From Clostridia bacterium (lineage in GTDB: Bacteria > Bacillota_A > Clostridia > TANB77 > CAG-508): a stretch of DNA of 16,582 nt. Shown here one piece after another: positions 1-6,695 of this stretch. The stretch's first letter is position 1; each line of letters starts with the position of its first letter. The notes below the pieces were generated by a model, which saw only the letters and a list, made by a program, of their open reading frames with translations, searched no databases and was not told the DNA's origin. A program made the position numbers and the translations under genes. The DNA is taken from the NCBI GenBank assembly GCA_017621295.1, contig JAGATI010000004.1, forward strand, positions 1 to 16,582, read 5' to 3'.

Positions 1-20
1 AGACATGTCTCTCGCCCTTT

Positions 21-90
21 CTAAGACACTTTCATATTAAAGTAATATAATTTATCATCCTATGGTTTTGGGATATTTAAAATGTCTTAG
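21..90. repeat. Inverted repeat flanking a 46-nt spacer downstream of the LRR array
   Basis: CTAAGACACTTT (21-32) and AAAATGTCTTAG (79-90) are inverted copies matching at 11 of 12 positions. They lie just beyond the stop codon of the last LRR gene. A separate perfect 10-bp palindrome, AGACATGTCT, occupies bases 1-10. The loop is long and there is no T-tract, so this is not a typical intrinsic terminator. It could be an RNA structure at the 3' end of the array transcript or a remnant of recombination. No coding sequence is visible in 1-102. Confidence 0.4.
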
Positions 91-102
91 AAGTCACGAA
101 AA

Positions 103-792
103 CTATATGGTATAATACCAATCAGGTAGCTTACAATTATTACAATTTTCAAACATATATGCCATATATGTATTTTTGTTTATTTTCCATGAAGACAAAT
201 CATATGTAAAGCTTTCACAACTGTTGAACATTGATGATGTATTTTGGCATTTGTGCATATTCCAATTTCTTATGTCCTGATTGAATTTCTTACAACCATA
301 GAACATTCTGTTCATATTCTCAACATTACTTACATCCCAATTATTTAATGGATAGTTGAATTTTTCACATTCATCAAACATACCAGCCATATTTATAACA
401 TTACTTACATCCCAATCATTTATATTGCAATTGAACCAATAGCAATTCTGAAACATACCCTCCATATTAACTACCTTACTAACATTCCAACTACTTAAGT
501 CAAAATTCATATAATGACAATTATTGAACATATATTGCATGCTAACAACATTGCTTACATCCCATTCTGATATGTCTATTATTGGATTGCATCCTATAGG
601 GCATATAAATACATTAGAAAATAGAAACGACATATCATCTATATGCGATGTATCAATACAATTTAGATTAGTCTCACCTTTGTCCAACAACATTCTAATT
701 ATGTTGTACAAATCAGTTTTTGTATATGGAGAATATCGTATATCTTTAGAATCTATTTTCTTTAAGATTCTCTTGTTTATCAAAAATCCCAT
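103..792 (-). CDS. BspA-like (DUF285) leucine-rich repeat protein, paralogue 1
   Basis: A 229-residue protein and the last gene of a seven-gene tandem family. The N-terminal cap (FLINKRI, then a lysine-rich stretch, then NLNCID and DDMSFLF at about residues 42-58) is shared with the other paralogues. About six repeats of roughly 25 residues follow, with the pattern W-[ND]-V-S-N-V-x-x-M-x-x-M-F-x-x-C-x-x-F-N, and the protein ends in LPDWYYTI. This matches the DUF285/BspA-type LRR family known from bacterial surface proteins. There is no signal peptide or membrane anchor, so it is probably cytoplasmic or virion-associated. It has the shortest N-terminus of the family (two residues before FLIN). 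It starts 3 bp after the TAG of the preceding gene and in the same frame. Molecular function is unknown. Confidence 0.85.
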   Translation of the reverse strand: MGFLINKRILKKIDSKDIRYSPYTKTDLYNIIRMLLDKGETNLNCIDTSHIDDMSFLFSNVFICPIGCNPIIDISEWDVSNVVSMQYMFNNCHYMNFDLSSWNVSKVVNMEGMFQNCYWFNCNINDWDVSNVINMAGMFDECEKFNYPLNNWDVSNVENMNRMFYGCKKFNQDIRNWNMHKCQNTSSMFNSCESFTYDLSSWKINKNTYMAYMFENCNNCKLPDWYYTI

Positions 793-795
793 ATG

Positions 796-1512
796 CTATA
801 TCTTTTTAATATACCAATCAGGTATATTTTTATTATTTATCAACTTACTTTCATAGAACATCCTATTAATGTTTGCATCATTTCTAACATTCCATTTGCT
901 TAAGTCTTGATTAAATTGCTCACACTCATAGAACATACGTTCAAAGTCACGCACGTTACTTACATTCCAATTTTCAATGTCCCAGTTGAATCTTATGCAA
1001 TTTTCAAACATATTTGACATGTTCAATACATTACTGACATTCCATGTAGATATATTGTTGTTGAAAGCTTTACAACCACTAAACATTCCCGACATATTCA
1101 ATACATTATCTACATTCCATCTATCTAATGGTTGATTGAATGACATACAATATCTAAACATTGAACTTGTATATACTACATTACTAACATCCCAGTCATT
1201 TATATAACAGTCAAAATGATAGCATCCAGCAAACATACAATGCATATTCTTTACATTGCTTACATCCCATTCAGATATATCTAAAAATTGCATAATATCT
1301 GGTGGTATTTTATCTATAAGATAAAACAAATAAGACATATCTTCTATATTTGTCACATCAATACAATTTAGATTTGTTTCTCCAACAGCCAACAAATTAT
1401 TTATTGTATTAATTAACTCGTTCTTTGTTGTTGGAAAGAACTTATATTTCCTATCTCTTACAGATATAGGATGACTAATTCTGGAATTTACTAAAAAACT
1501 ATTTTTGTACAT
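796..1512 (-). CDS. BspA-like (DUF285) leucine-rich repeat protein, paralogue 2
   Basis: A 238-residue paralogue with the family N-terminus MYKNSFLVNSRI, the NLNCIDVTNIEDMSYLF cap near residues 47-63, and six repeats, five with Met-Phe-x-x-Cys. It ends in the family signature PDWYIKKI. The start codon lies inside the end of paralogue 3: the genes overlap by 14 nt (1499-1512), so ATG precedes the upstream TAG. This suggests translational coupling. No signal peptide is seen. The last repeat has Ser where Cys is usual (MFYES). The role is unknown; a protein- or receptor-binding solenoid is the family-based expectation. Confidence 0.87.
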   Translation of the reverse strand: MYKNSFLVNSRISHPISVRDRKYKFFPTTKNELINTINNLLAVGETNLNCIDVTNIEDMSYLFYLIDKIPPDIMQFLDISEWDVSNVKNMHCMFAGCYHFDCYINDWDVSNVVYTSSMFRYCMSFNQPLDRWNVDNVLNMSGMFSGCKAFNNNISTWNVSNVLNMSNMFENCIRFNWDIENWNVSNVRDFERMFYECEQFNQDLSKWNVRNDANINRMFYESKLINNKNIPDWYIKKI

Positions 1513-2134
1513 ACCATTTTGGTTTTTGATTTAGATGATAGCATCCATTGAATTGACATTTCATCTTAACTGGATCTTTAATATTTACATTCCAACTATT
1601 AAGATCTTTATTAAAAAATGTACACTTTTGAAACATTCCTTGCATATTGCATACTTTACTAACGTTCCATTTGTCTAATGGACTGTTGAATCTGCAACAT
1701 TCAGTGAACATATATGCCATGTCTGTCACATTACTAACATCCCAATTATTTAAATTACAATTAAGATCTTCACAACCCGCAAACATCCCCCTCATATTTG
1801 TCACATTACTCACATCCCAATTTTCTAATGTCTTACCATTGAATGCTTTAACATCTTTAAACATATTACACATATCCGTTACATTACTAACATTCCATTC
1901 AGATATGTCTAGCTTTTTGATTATTTCGATTGGATAAGTATTGTTGTAGAATAGATAAGACATATCAGTTATATTACTTACATCAATACAATTAAGATTA
2001 TATAAATTTTCATTTTGTATCATAATATGAATCATAGTAAGCAATTCAAATTTTGTCTTAGGACTACATCTGTATTCCTTGACACAATTTAATTTTGTTG
2101 TTATTCTACTGTTTACTAAAAATTTTGTCTTCAT
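1499..2134 (-). CDS. BspA-like (DUF285) leucine-rich repeat protein, paralogue 3
   Basis: A 211-residue paralogue. The reading frame opens as far upstream as 2200, but the start at 2134 is preferred for two reasons. It gives MKTKFLVNSRI, which aligns with every other family member, and a host-type promoter (2158-2189) lies inside the would-be N-terminal extension. The cap motif (NLNCIDVSNITDMSYLF) is followed by about five repeats. The first is atypical, with Val in place of Cys and an insertion of about two residues (FNGKTLENW). The protein ends PKWYVQK, and the codons for WYV contain the ATG of paralogue 2. No signal peptide is visible. Confidence 0.87.
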   Translation of the reverse strand: MKTKFLVNSRITTKLNCVKEYRCSPKTKFELLTMIHIMIQNENLYNLNCIDVSNITDMSYLFYNNTYPIEIIKKLDISEWNVSNVTDMCNMFKDVKAFNGKTLENWDVSNVTNMRGMFAGCEDLNCNLNNWDVSNVTDMAYMFTECCRFNSPLDKWNVSKVCNMQGMFQKCTFFNKDLNSWNVNIKDPVKMKCQFNGCYHLNQKPKWYVQK

Positions 2135-2157
2135 AATCTTAATGTATTTGTCAATAT

Positions 2158-2189
2158 CAAATATAGTTTTGAAAATACAAAATTTCAAA
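2158..2189 (-). promoter_or_regulatory. Bacteroidota-type promoter for LRR paralogues 3 to 1
   Basis: Read on the minus strand, TTTG (2189-2186), exactly 20 nt, then TATATTTG (2165-2158). This fits the Bacteroidota vegetative consensus (-33 TTTG, -7 TAnnTTTG). The -33 box continues as TTTGAAATT, as it does at 4800-4831 and 13665-13696. The start codon of paralogue 3 follows 23 nt downstream of the -7 element, without a Shine-Dalgarno sequence. The promoter sits in the only sizeable gap inside the array. Confidence 0.7.
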
Positions 2190-2199
2190 CAAAATACCA

Positions 2200-2742
2200 T
2201 TAATATCTACTTTTAACATACCATGTAGGATATGATGATAAATTACATTTATAGAACATATTTTGTTTGTCTGACTTAACTTTACTAATATTCCAATTGT
2301 TTATGTTGAAATTAAATTTCTTACAATTATAAAACATATATGACATATCTTCAACATTACTTACATCCCAGTTACTTAAGTCTTGATTGAATATTATGCA
2401 ATTCTTAAACATTTGATCCATGTTTTTTACATTACTTACATTCCAATTGCTTATGTCACAATTGAAATTATGATAGTCAGTAAACATATGTGACATATCT
2501 TCAACATTACTTACATTCCAATTGCTTATGTCAATGTTTTTTGTTGTACATACCATAATTTTAGAAAACAAAAATGACATATCTGTTATCTTAGATACAT
2601 CAATACAATTTAAATCATATATGTCATCATTAATAAGATATGTTATTGTCTTTTCAAGATCAAACTTATTTGTAGGAAAATAGTCATATATGCCAATTGA
2701 ATTGACTATTCTTGTATTTATTAAGAATCTATTTTGTTGCAT
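2200..2742 (-). CDS. BspA-like (DUF285) leucine-rich repeat protein, paralogue 4 (short)
   Basis: The shortest family member, 180 residues. It has the cap (MQQNRFLINTRI; DLNCIDVSKITDMSFLF) and only four repeats, then ends SYPTWYVKSRY. The first repeat lacks the cysteine (MFTDY). The start codon overlaps the end of paralogue 5 by 14 nt, exactly like the overlap between paralogues 3 and 2; the two overlaps read ATGCAACAAAATAG here and ATGTACAAAAATAG there. Differences in repeat number among paralogues suggest expansion and contraction of repeats. No secretion signal is seen and the function is unknown. Confidence 0.85.
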   Translation of the reverse strand: MQQNRFLINTRIVNSIGIYDYFPTNKFDLEKTITYLINDDIYDLNCIDVSKITDMSFLFSKIMVCTTKNIDISNWNVSNVEDMSHMFTDYHNFNCDISNWNVSNVKNMDQMFKNCIIFNQDLSNWDVSNVEDMSYMFYNCKKFNFNINNWNISKVKSDKQNMFYKCNLSSYPTWYVKSRY

Positions 2743-3496
2743 GCCATATTGGCAATTTAGTTAGTGATTCACAACCAATGAACATATTTAATGGATGACG
2801 TACATTGACAACATTCCATTTGCTTAAATCATAATTAAATTTTCTACAATTGACAAACATTTCAGAACATAAATATAGGTTATGTACATCCCAATTGCTT
2901 ATGTCTTGATTGAACTCATATGCACAATAGAACATATTAGACATATCTTTTACATTACTGACATTCCATTTACTTATATCTGAATTGAAAATGTCACACA
3001 TATAGAACATATAATACATTTCTTTTACATTACTGACATTCCATTTACTTAAGTCTTGATTGAATCTATGGCATTCAGCAAACATAAGAGACATCTTCTT
3101 TACATTGCTTACATCCCAATTACTTAGATCCTGATTGAAATTGTAGCAACCATGAAACATATCTGTCATATCTTTAACATTTGACACATCCCATTTGCTT
3201 ATGTCACAATTAAATTCTTCACAACCAATGAACATACCATTCATATTTGTAACATTGCTAACATCCCAACAACTTATATCTATATCTACAGTATTCAATC
3301 CATAAGTATATCCAAACAATGTTTTCATATCTGTTATTTTAGAAGTATCAATGCAATTTAAGTTGCTTATTTTCTTCATAAGCAATTCTTCAATACAACT
3401 TATAAGTTCCATCTTTGTATTTGGAAAATACTTATATTCATGTTGCTTTATTGGTTTATTAATTTTTTTATTGATTAGAAAATAATTATGTTTCAT
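2729..3496 (-). CDS. BspA-like (DUF285) leucine-rich repeat protein, paralogue 5 (longest)
   Basis: A 255-residue paralogue with about seven repeats, the longest of the family. The frame extends to 3523, but the start at 3496 (MKHNYFLINKKI) aligns with the family and lies 1 bp after the stop of paralogue 6. The cap reads NLNCIDTSKITDMKTLF. The repeats are very regular, DLSKWNVSNVKxMxxMF. At DNA level adjacent repeats are spaced 75 bp, and one 31-bp stretch is identical between neighbours (2946-2976 and 3021-3051), indicating recent duplication or gene conversion. It ends LPIWHATK, with the last codons containing the start of paralogue 4. Confidence 0.87.
   Translation of the reverse strand: MKHNYFLINKKINKPIKQHEYKYFPNTKMELISCIEELLMKKISNLNCIDTSKITDMKTLFGYTYGLNTVDIDISCWDVSNVTNMNGMFIGCEEFNCDISKWDVSNVKDMTDMFHGCYNFNQDLSNWDVSNVKKMSLMFAECHRFNQDLSKWNVSNVKEMYYMFYMCDIFNSDISKWNVSNVKDMSNMFYCAYEFNQDISNWDVHNLYLCSEMFVNCRKFNYDLSKWNVVNVRHPLNMFIGCESLTKLPIWHATK
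2946..3051. repeat. 75-bp coding repeat units with a 31-bp identical segment
   Basis: The 31 bases at 2946-2976 recur unchanged at 3021-3051, a spacing of exactly 75 bp or 25 codons. They encode the SKWNVSNVK part of neighbouring LRR repeats in paralogue 5. Similar but less perfect 75-bp periodicity runs through all seven genes, making the region a likely substrate for unequal recombination. Confidence 0.8.
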
Positions 3497-3497
3497 A

Positions 3498-4190
3498 TTA
3501 TATATACCATATTGGAAAATCACTCATAGATTCACATTTGACAAACATATTTGATATATTTTTTGTATTGACATGCCAACTATTGAAATTAGAATTTAGT
3601 TTTTGGCAATTGAAGAACATACTCTTCATATTTTCTACTTTACTCACATCCCATTTGTCAAAATTTTGATTTATTTCAATACAATTACGGAACATATTGA
3701 ATGCATTAGTTAGAGAACTTATGTTCCAATCATTTAAGTTTTGATTGAATGACAGACAATTGTTGAACATATAAGCCATATGCTTTACTTTACTGACATT
3801 CCATTTGCTTAAGTCTTGATTGAATATTTGACAACCATCAAACATTGATGTCATATTTTCAACATTGCTTACATTCCAGTTGCTTATGTCAGCATTGAAG
3901 TTGATACAATCATCAAACATATGATTCATATCCTTAACATTGCTTACATCCCATTTACTAATGTCAACTTCTGTCATCAAATCTAGTTGAATTCCAGAAA
4001 ACAGATATGACATATCTTCTATCTTTGATGTATCAATACAATTTAAGTCAGTATTACCTCTTAAAAGTAATTTGCTTATTGCATCATATAATTCTTCATT
4101 ATTGTTAGGATAATACCTCCTATAAGACTGTATAGGTGCATTTATCTTTGAATTTACAAGAAAGCTTTGTTGATTCATAATTGTATTCAT
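3498..4190 (-). CDS. BspA-like (DUF285) leucine-rich repeat protein, paralogue 6
   Basis: A 230-residue paralogue with the cap (SFLVNSKI; DLNCIDTSKIEDMSYLF) and six Met-Phe-x-x-Cys repeats, ending DFPIWYI. Two starts are possible. ATG at 4190 forms an ATGA overlap with the TGA of paralogue 7, favouring translational coupling. ATG at 4178 gives MNQQSFLVNS, which aligns better with the family. The longer form is listed. No signal peptide is seen. As in its siblings, each repeat places a Cys at the same position, giving a regular cysteine ladder; this suits a reducing cytoplasm better than an extracellular location. Confidence 0.87.
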   Translation of the reverse strand: MNTIMNQQSFLVNSKINAPIQSYRRYYPNNNEELYDAISKLLLRGNTDLNCIDTSKIEDMSYLFSGIQLDLMTEVDISKWDVSNVKDMNHMFDDCINFNADISNWNVSNVENMTSMFDGCQIFNQDLSKWNVSKVKHMAYMFNNCLSFNQNLNDWNISSLTNAFNMFRNCIEINQNFDKWDVSKVENMKSMFFNCQKLNSNFNSWHVNTKNISNMFVKCESMSDFPIWYI

Positions 4191-4777
4191 TTTAAATAGT
4201 CACAATATAGAAACATATCTTTAGTAATTGCATTAGTTGGATATTTCCAGTTAGGCTTATATGTCAACTTATTACAACCACAAAACATTAGACCAAAATC
4301 CTTATTAGATGAAAAATTCCATTCACTTAAGTCTTTATTTAGAGATTCACAATAAAAAAACATCTTATAAGAACTGTTTGCATTCTCAACATTCCATTTT
4401 TCTAAACCATTTCCTTCAAACTTATAGCATCCAGAAAACATATATTGAAAGTTCCTTACATTACTTACGTTCCAATTAATCAAATCATTATTGAAAAGTC
4501 TGCAATTCTTAAACATAGAATCCATATCAGTAACATGAGATACATCCCAATTACTGACATCTAATATTTTATGATATGCAATTTCTAGATTATAGAATAA
4601 ATAAGACATATCCGTTATATTTGATATGTCTATGCAACTCATATCTCCAATTCCATCAATTAAGAGCTTTCTTATCAATTCTTTAAGCTCATTCTTATCT
4701 TTAGGACAATATTTAAACTCTCCTTTATTAGATATAGATTTGCTTATTCTACTGTTTATCAAAAATGAATGCTTCAT
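4187..4777 (-). CDS. BspA-like (DUF285) leucine-rich repeat protein, paralogue 7 (first in array)
   Basis: The promoter-proximal and most divergent member, 196 residues. The cap is clear (MKHSFLINSRI; DMSCIDISNITDMSYLF) and about five repeats follow. Several are degenerate: one contains an extra residue (FEGNGLEKW) and the last three lose the VSNV core. The C-terminus ends in DMFLYCDYLK instead of the family WYxxK ending, with the tryptophan motif displaced to NWKYP. A host-type promoter lies immediately upstream (4800-4831). Its TGA overlaps the ATG of paralogue 6. Function unknown. Confidence 0.83.
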   Translation of the reverse strand: MKHSFLINSRISKSISNKGEFKYCPKDKNELKELIRKLLIDGIGDMSCIDISNITDMSYLFYNLEIAYHKILDVSNWDVSHVTDMDSMFKNCRLFNNDLINWNVSNVRNFQYMFSGCYKFEGNGLEKWNVENANSSYKMFFYCESLNKDLSEWNFSSNKDFGLMFCGCNKLTYKPNWKYPTNAITKDMFLYCDYLK

Positions 4778-4799
4778 GTTTCTATATATTTTTATATTT

Positions 4800-4831
4800 C
4801 AAATATAGAAACTTTTGTTGAAAATTTCAAA
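4800..4831 (-). promoter_or_regulatory. Bacteroidota-type promoter at the head of the LRR array
   Basis: On the minus strand, TTTG (4831-4828), a 20-nt spacer, and TATATTTG (4807-4800), matching the Bacteroidota -33/-7 consensus. The -33 element continues as TTTGAAATT. The -7 element ends 22 nt before the ATG of paralogue 7, and there is no Shine-Dalgarno sequence. It lies just after the stop codon of the preceding virion-module gene with no terminator between, so it gives the array transcription independent of the late module. Confidence 0.72.
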
Positions 4832-4837
4832 AAAATT

Positions 4838-5935
4838 TTATGCACCAACCTTAGCCCATAAATTAAGCAATGCTTTACCCACTTTAGCTTTAGCCTTTAT
4901 TGTGACATTGTTTGTCTTCTCTCTTATAGCATCTGTCTGCTTCTTTACTAACTCACGTTGTATATTTACAATCTTCTTACCCATACTCTCACCAAGAGAA
5001 GTTGCAAGATTGTCTACAGTTTGTTGCTTTCTACTAAGAATCTTATAAGCTTGATCATCTATATATTCAGCTATGACAGCTTTAGCATCTTCAGAATATT
5101 CATTGCATCTATCTGAAAGCCAGTCTTTTCCAAGTCCCATATATCCTTGAATCATCTTAATGTCATTTCCACTGCCTTCAATATATCCATCAACATATCC
5201 TTTGATTTTAGATGTTGTATTGTTTATTGTTGTTGTAACATTATTAATGACACCAATTATGTTGGTTTTTTGTTTCTTTTCTGACTGTTCTTCTTTATTT
5301 ACAAGAAGTTCTTTTACTTCTTCTTTCATTTCTCTTGCAACATAGTCTTTAGCTACTTTAGCAGCCTTTGAAGTTATCTCTCCTATGCTTGGTGGCTTTA
5401 TTACATCTATTATTCTATCAGCTACTGATGTCAATGCATATGTAGTAACATCTTCTATAGTTTGTGTTACTAAATCTACAGCAAAACTAGCAGTACCTTC
5501 AATCATTTGGATAGATCCCACGGCTCTACCATATAAAGCTCCAGCTCCACCTATTACAGATCCTGCAATTTGACCAGCACCAACAACACCAGCATTCATT
5601 ATAGTTGCAGGTGCATTTAATATAGTTGATGCTGCAGCTACAGGACCACCCATTGACTGTATTGTCTCTCCAGTATCTTTAGCTTTCTTTATTAAGTCCT
5701 TTGCTTCAAATGCATTGTTCTTTCTGTCTTCCTTTCTCTTCTTCTTTCTCTTTTCTGCTTCCCAGCTGTCTTTTATTGCTTTTTTCTTTGCCTTTATGCT
5801 TTCTTCCAATCCAGGATCAATGACAGAATATTCTATAGACAATGGGGATGTTGGTCCACCAACCTTGAATTGCTCTCCAAAATTTAGTCCTCCAATCTCC
5901 TTTAGCTTTTCTTTTGAATCTATAGTGTTTGCCAT
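4838..5935 (-). CDS. Unknown Gly/Ala-rich protein of the virion module
   Basis: A 365-residue protein I do not recognise. Visible parts: an N-terminal region of about 45 residues; a very basic helical stretch (about residues 48-85, rich in Lys/Arg); a long Gly/Ala/Val/Ile-rich segment without charged residues for much of its length (about 95-145), which resembles membrane-active or glycine-zipper segments more than a classic transmembrane helix; and a long Lys/Glu-rich helical C-terminal half. It follows the gp5-like baseplate gene on the same strand with a 13-bp gap, so a tail or virion role is inferred from position only. No enzyme motif is seen. The start at 5935 is the first ATG after the neighbour's stop. 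Confidence 0.7.
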   Translation of the reverse strand: MANTIDSKEKLKEIGGLNFGEQFKVGGPTSPLSIEYSVIDPGLEESIKAKKKAIKDSWEAEKRKKKRKEDRKNNAFEAKDLIKKAKDTGETIQSMGGPVAAASTILNAPATIMNAGVVGAGQIAGSVIGGAGALYGRAVGSIQMIEGTASFAVDLVTQTIEDVTTYALTSVADRIIDVIKPPSIGEITSKAAKVAKDYVAREMKEEVKELLVNKEEQSEKKQKTNIIGVINNVTTTINNTTSKIKGYVDGYIEGSGNDIKMIQGYMGLGKDWLSDRCNEYSEDAKAVIAEYIDDQAYKILSRKQQTVDNLATSLGESMGKKIVNIQRELVKKQTDAIREKTNNVTIKAKAKVGKALLNLWAKVGA

Positions 5936-5948
5936 GATATATATTATA

Positions 5949-6665
5949 TTAATTGATATTTACATGTTTAGCCTGAACATCTTCCTTGTTGTCAGGCAAA
6001 TATTTTGATATAGTATTTGCACCATCATTCAATGGCTTTACTAAATGTGCAGTATAAGGATTGCTTCCACATGTTGTAGCAAGATTCATAAGCAACGTCT
6101 GTATGTCGCTTATAAAATGTGATGTATTCTTACCTAAAGCTGCTGGTTGTCTTTCCTCACCGTCAAATCCTATATTGTTTGTCTTAGAATTTACATGAAA
6201 TTCAGCTTCACTTGCTTCTGAACCACCACTGGTTATAGATATAGTGCCATCTGTCATGATATTTATAGCAGCAAATCCTATCTTATGTACAAATCCATCT
6301 TCATTATTGTAATATGCTTGTATGTCATTTGCACCGTTTGATCTTGATACTAACACATCTGCATCATATCTTGACTTTGAATTTACTAACTTAAATGTAT
6401 TGGCATTCATTTCAAAATATGGAAGATACCAATATTCATAATAGTTCTCAGTATTCTTTAGCAACCATACCTTTGTCCCCTTTAGCATATGAGAAAATGA
6501 CTGATATCCACCAACAGGAAATGGATATATCCAAAACATATCATCTATGTTCATTGTATCTACATCAAATTCTCCTGGCGCACTTACTTTAACCCTACCT
6601 AAGAACATAGGATCATTGTCATCTACAACAACTGCAGGAATCATTTCAACATTAGCTAGCTTCAT
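5949..6665 (-). CDS. gp5-like OB-fold baseplate (tail spike base) protein
   Basis: A 238-residue protein. Residues about 15-80 resemble the OB-fold of T4 gp5/VgrG-type proteins: a GRVKVSAPGEF segment, an aromatic stretch ending in YPFPVGG, then a KGTKVWLL strand. In myoviruses this domain forms the base of the central spike beneath the tail tube. Residues about 130-175 are Thr/Ser/Asn-rich beta-type sequence. There is no lysozyme domain, which T4 gp5 carries after its OB-fold, and no obvious triple-helix repeat, so any cell-wall enzyme must be separate. A TATAAATA box (6688-6695) lies upstream. Assignment is by pattern only; another OB-fold tail protein is possible. Confidence 0.68.
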   Translation of the reverse strand: MKLANVEMIPAVVVDDNDPMFLGRVKVSAPGEFDVDTMNIDDMFWIYPFPVGGYQSFSHMLKGTKVWLLKNTENYYEYWYLPYFEMNANTFKLVNSKSRYDADVLVSRSNGANDIQAYYNNEDGFVHKIGFAAINIMTDGTISITSGGSEASEAEFHVNSKTNNIGFDGEERQPAALGKNTSHFISDIQTLLMNLATTCGSNPYTAHLVKPLNDGANTISKYLPDNKEDVQAKHVNIN

Positions 6666-6687
6666 ATGTCATAATTTCATATATATG

Positions 6688-6695
6688 TATTTATA
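6688..6695 (-). promoter_or_regulatory. T4-late-like TATAAATA box before the baseplate gene
   Basis: TATAAATA on the minus strand, 22 nt upstream of the ATG at 6665 and overlapping the stop codon of the Nudix gene. This is the exact T4 late-promoter core, and the gene downstream is structural. The sequence is very AT-rich and the same octamer also occurs inside coding sequence (for example within the polymerase gene), so chance occurrence is a real possibility. Confidence 0.4.

Noticed and set aside
1..20. Edge of a tRNA gene on the minus strand (GGGCGAG-like bases)
   Set aside because: The bases that follow do not fit the tRNA D-arm pattern and the rest would lie outside the window.
2135..2200. 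N-terminal extension of LRR paralogue 3
   Set aside because: The extension does not align with any paralogue and contains a well-matched promoter; the start at 2134 is better.
103..4777. Regularly spaced repeats that could be taken for a CRISPR array
   Set aside because: The 75-bp periodicity is in frame with long open reading frames and encodes 25-residue LRR units; the repeats are imperfect and there are no separate spacers.
103..4777. Diversity-generating retroelement acting on the LRR genes
   Set aside because: No reverse transcriptase gene and no template repeat with adenine-specific changes is visible; the variation looks like ordinary paralogue divergence.
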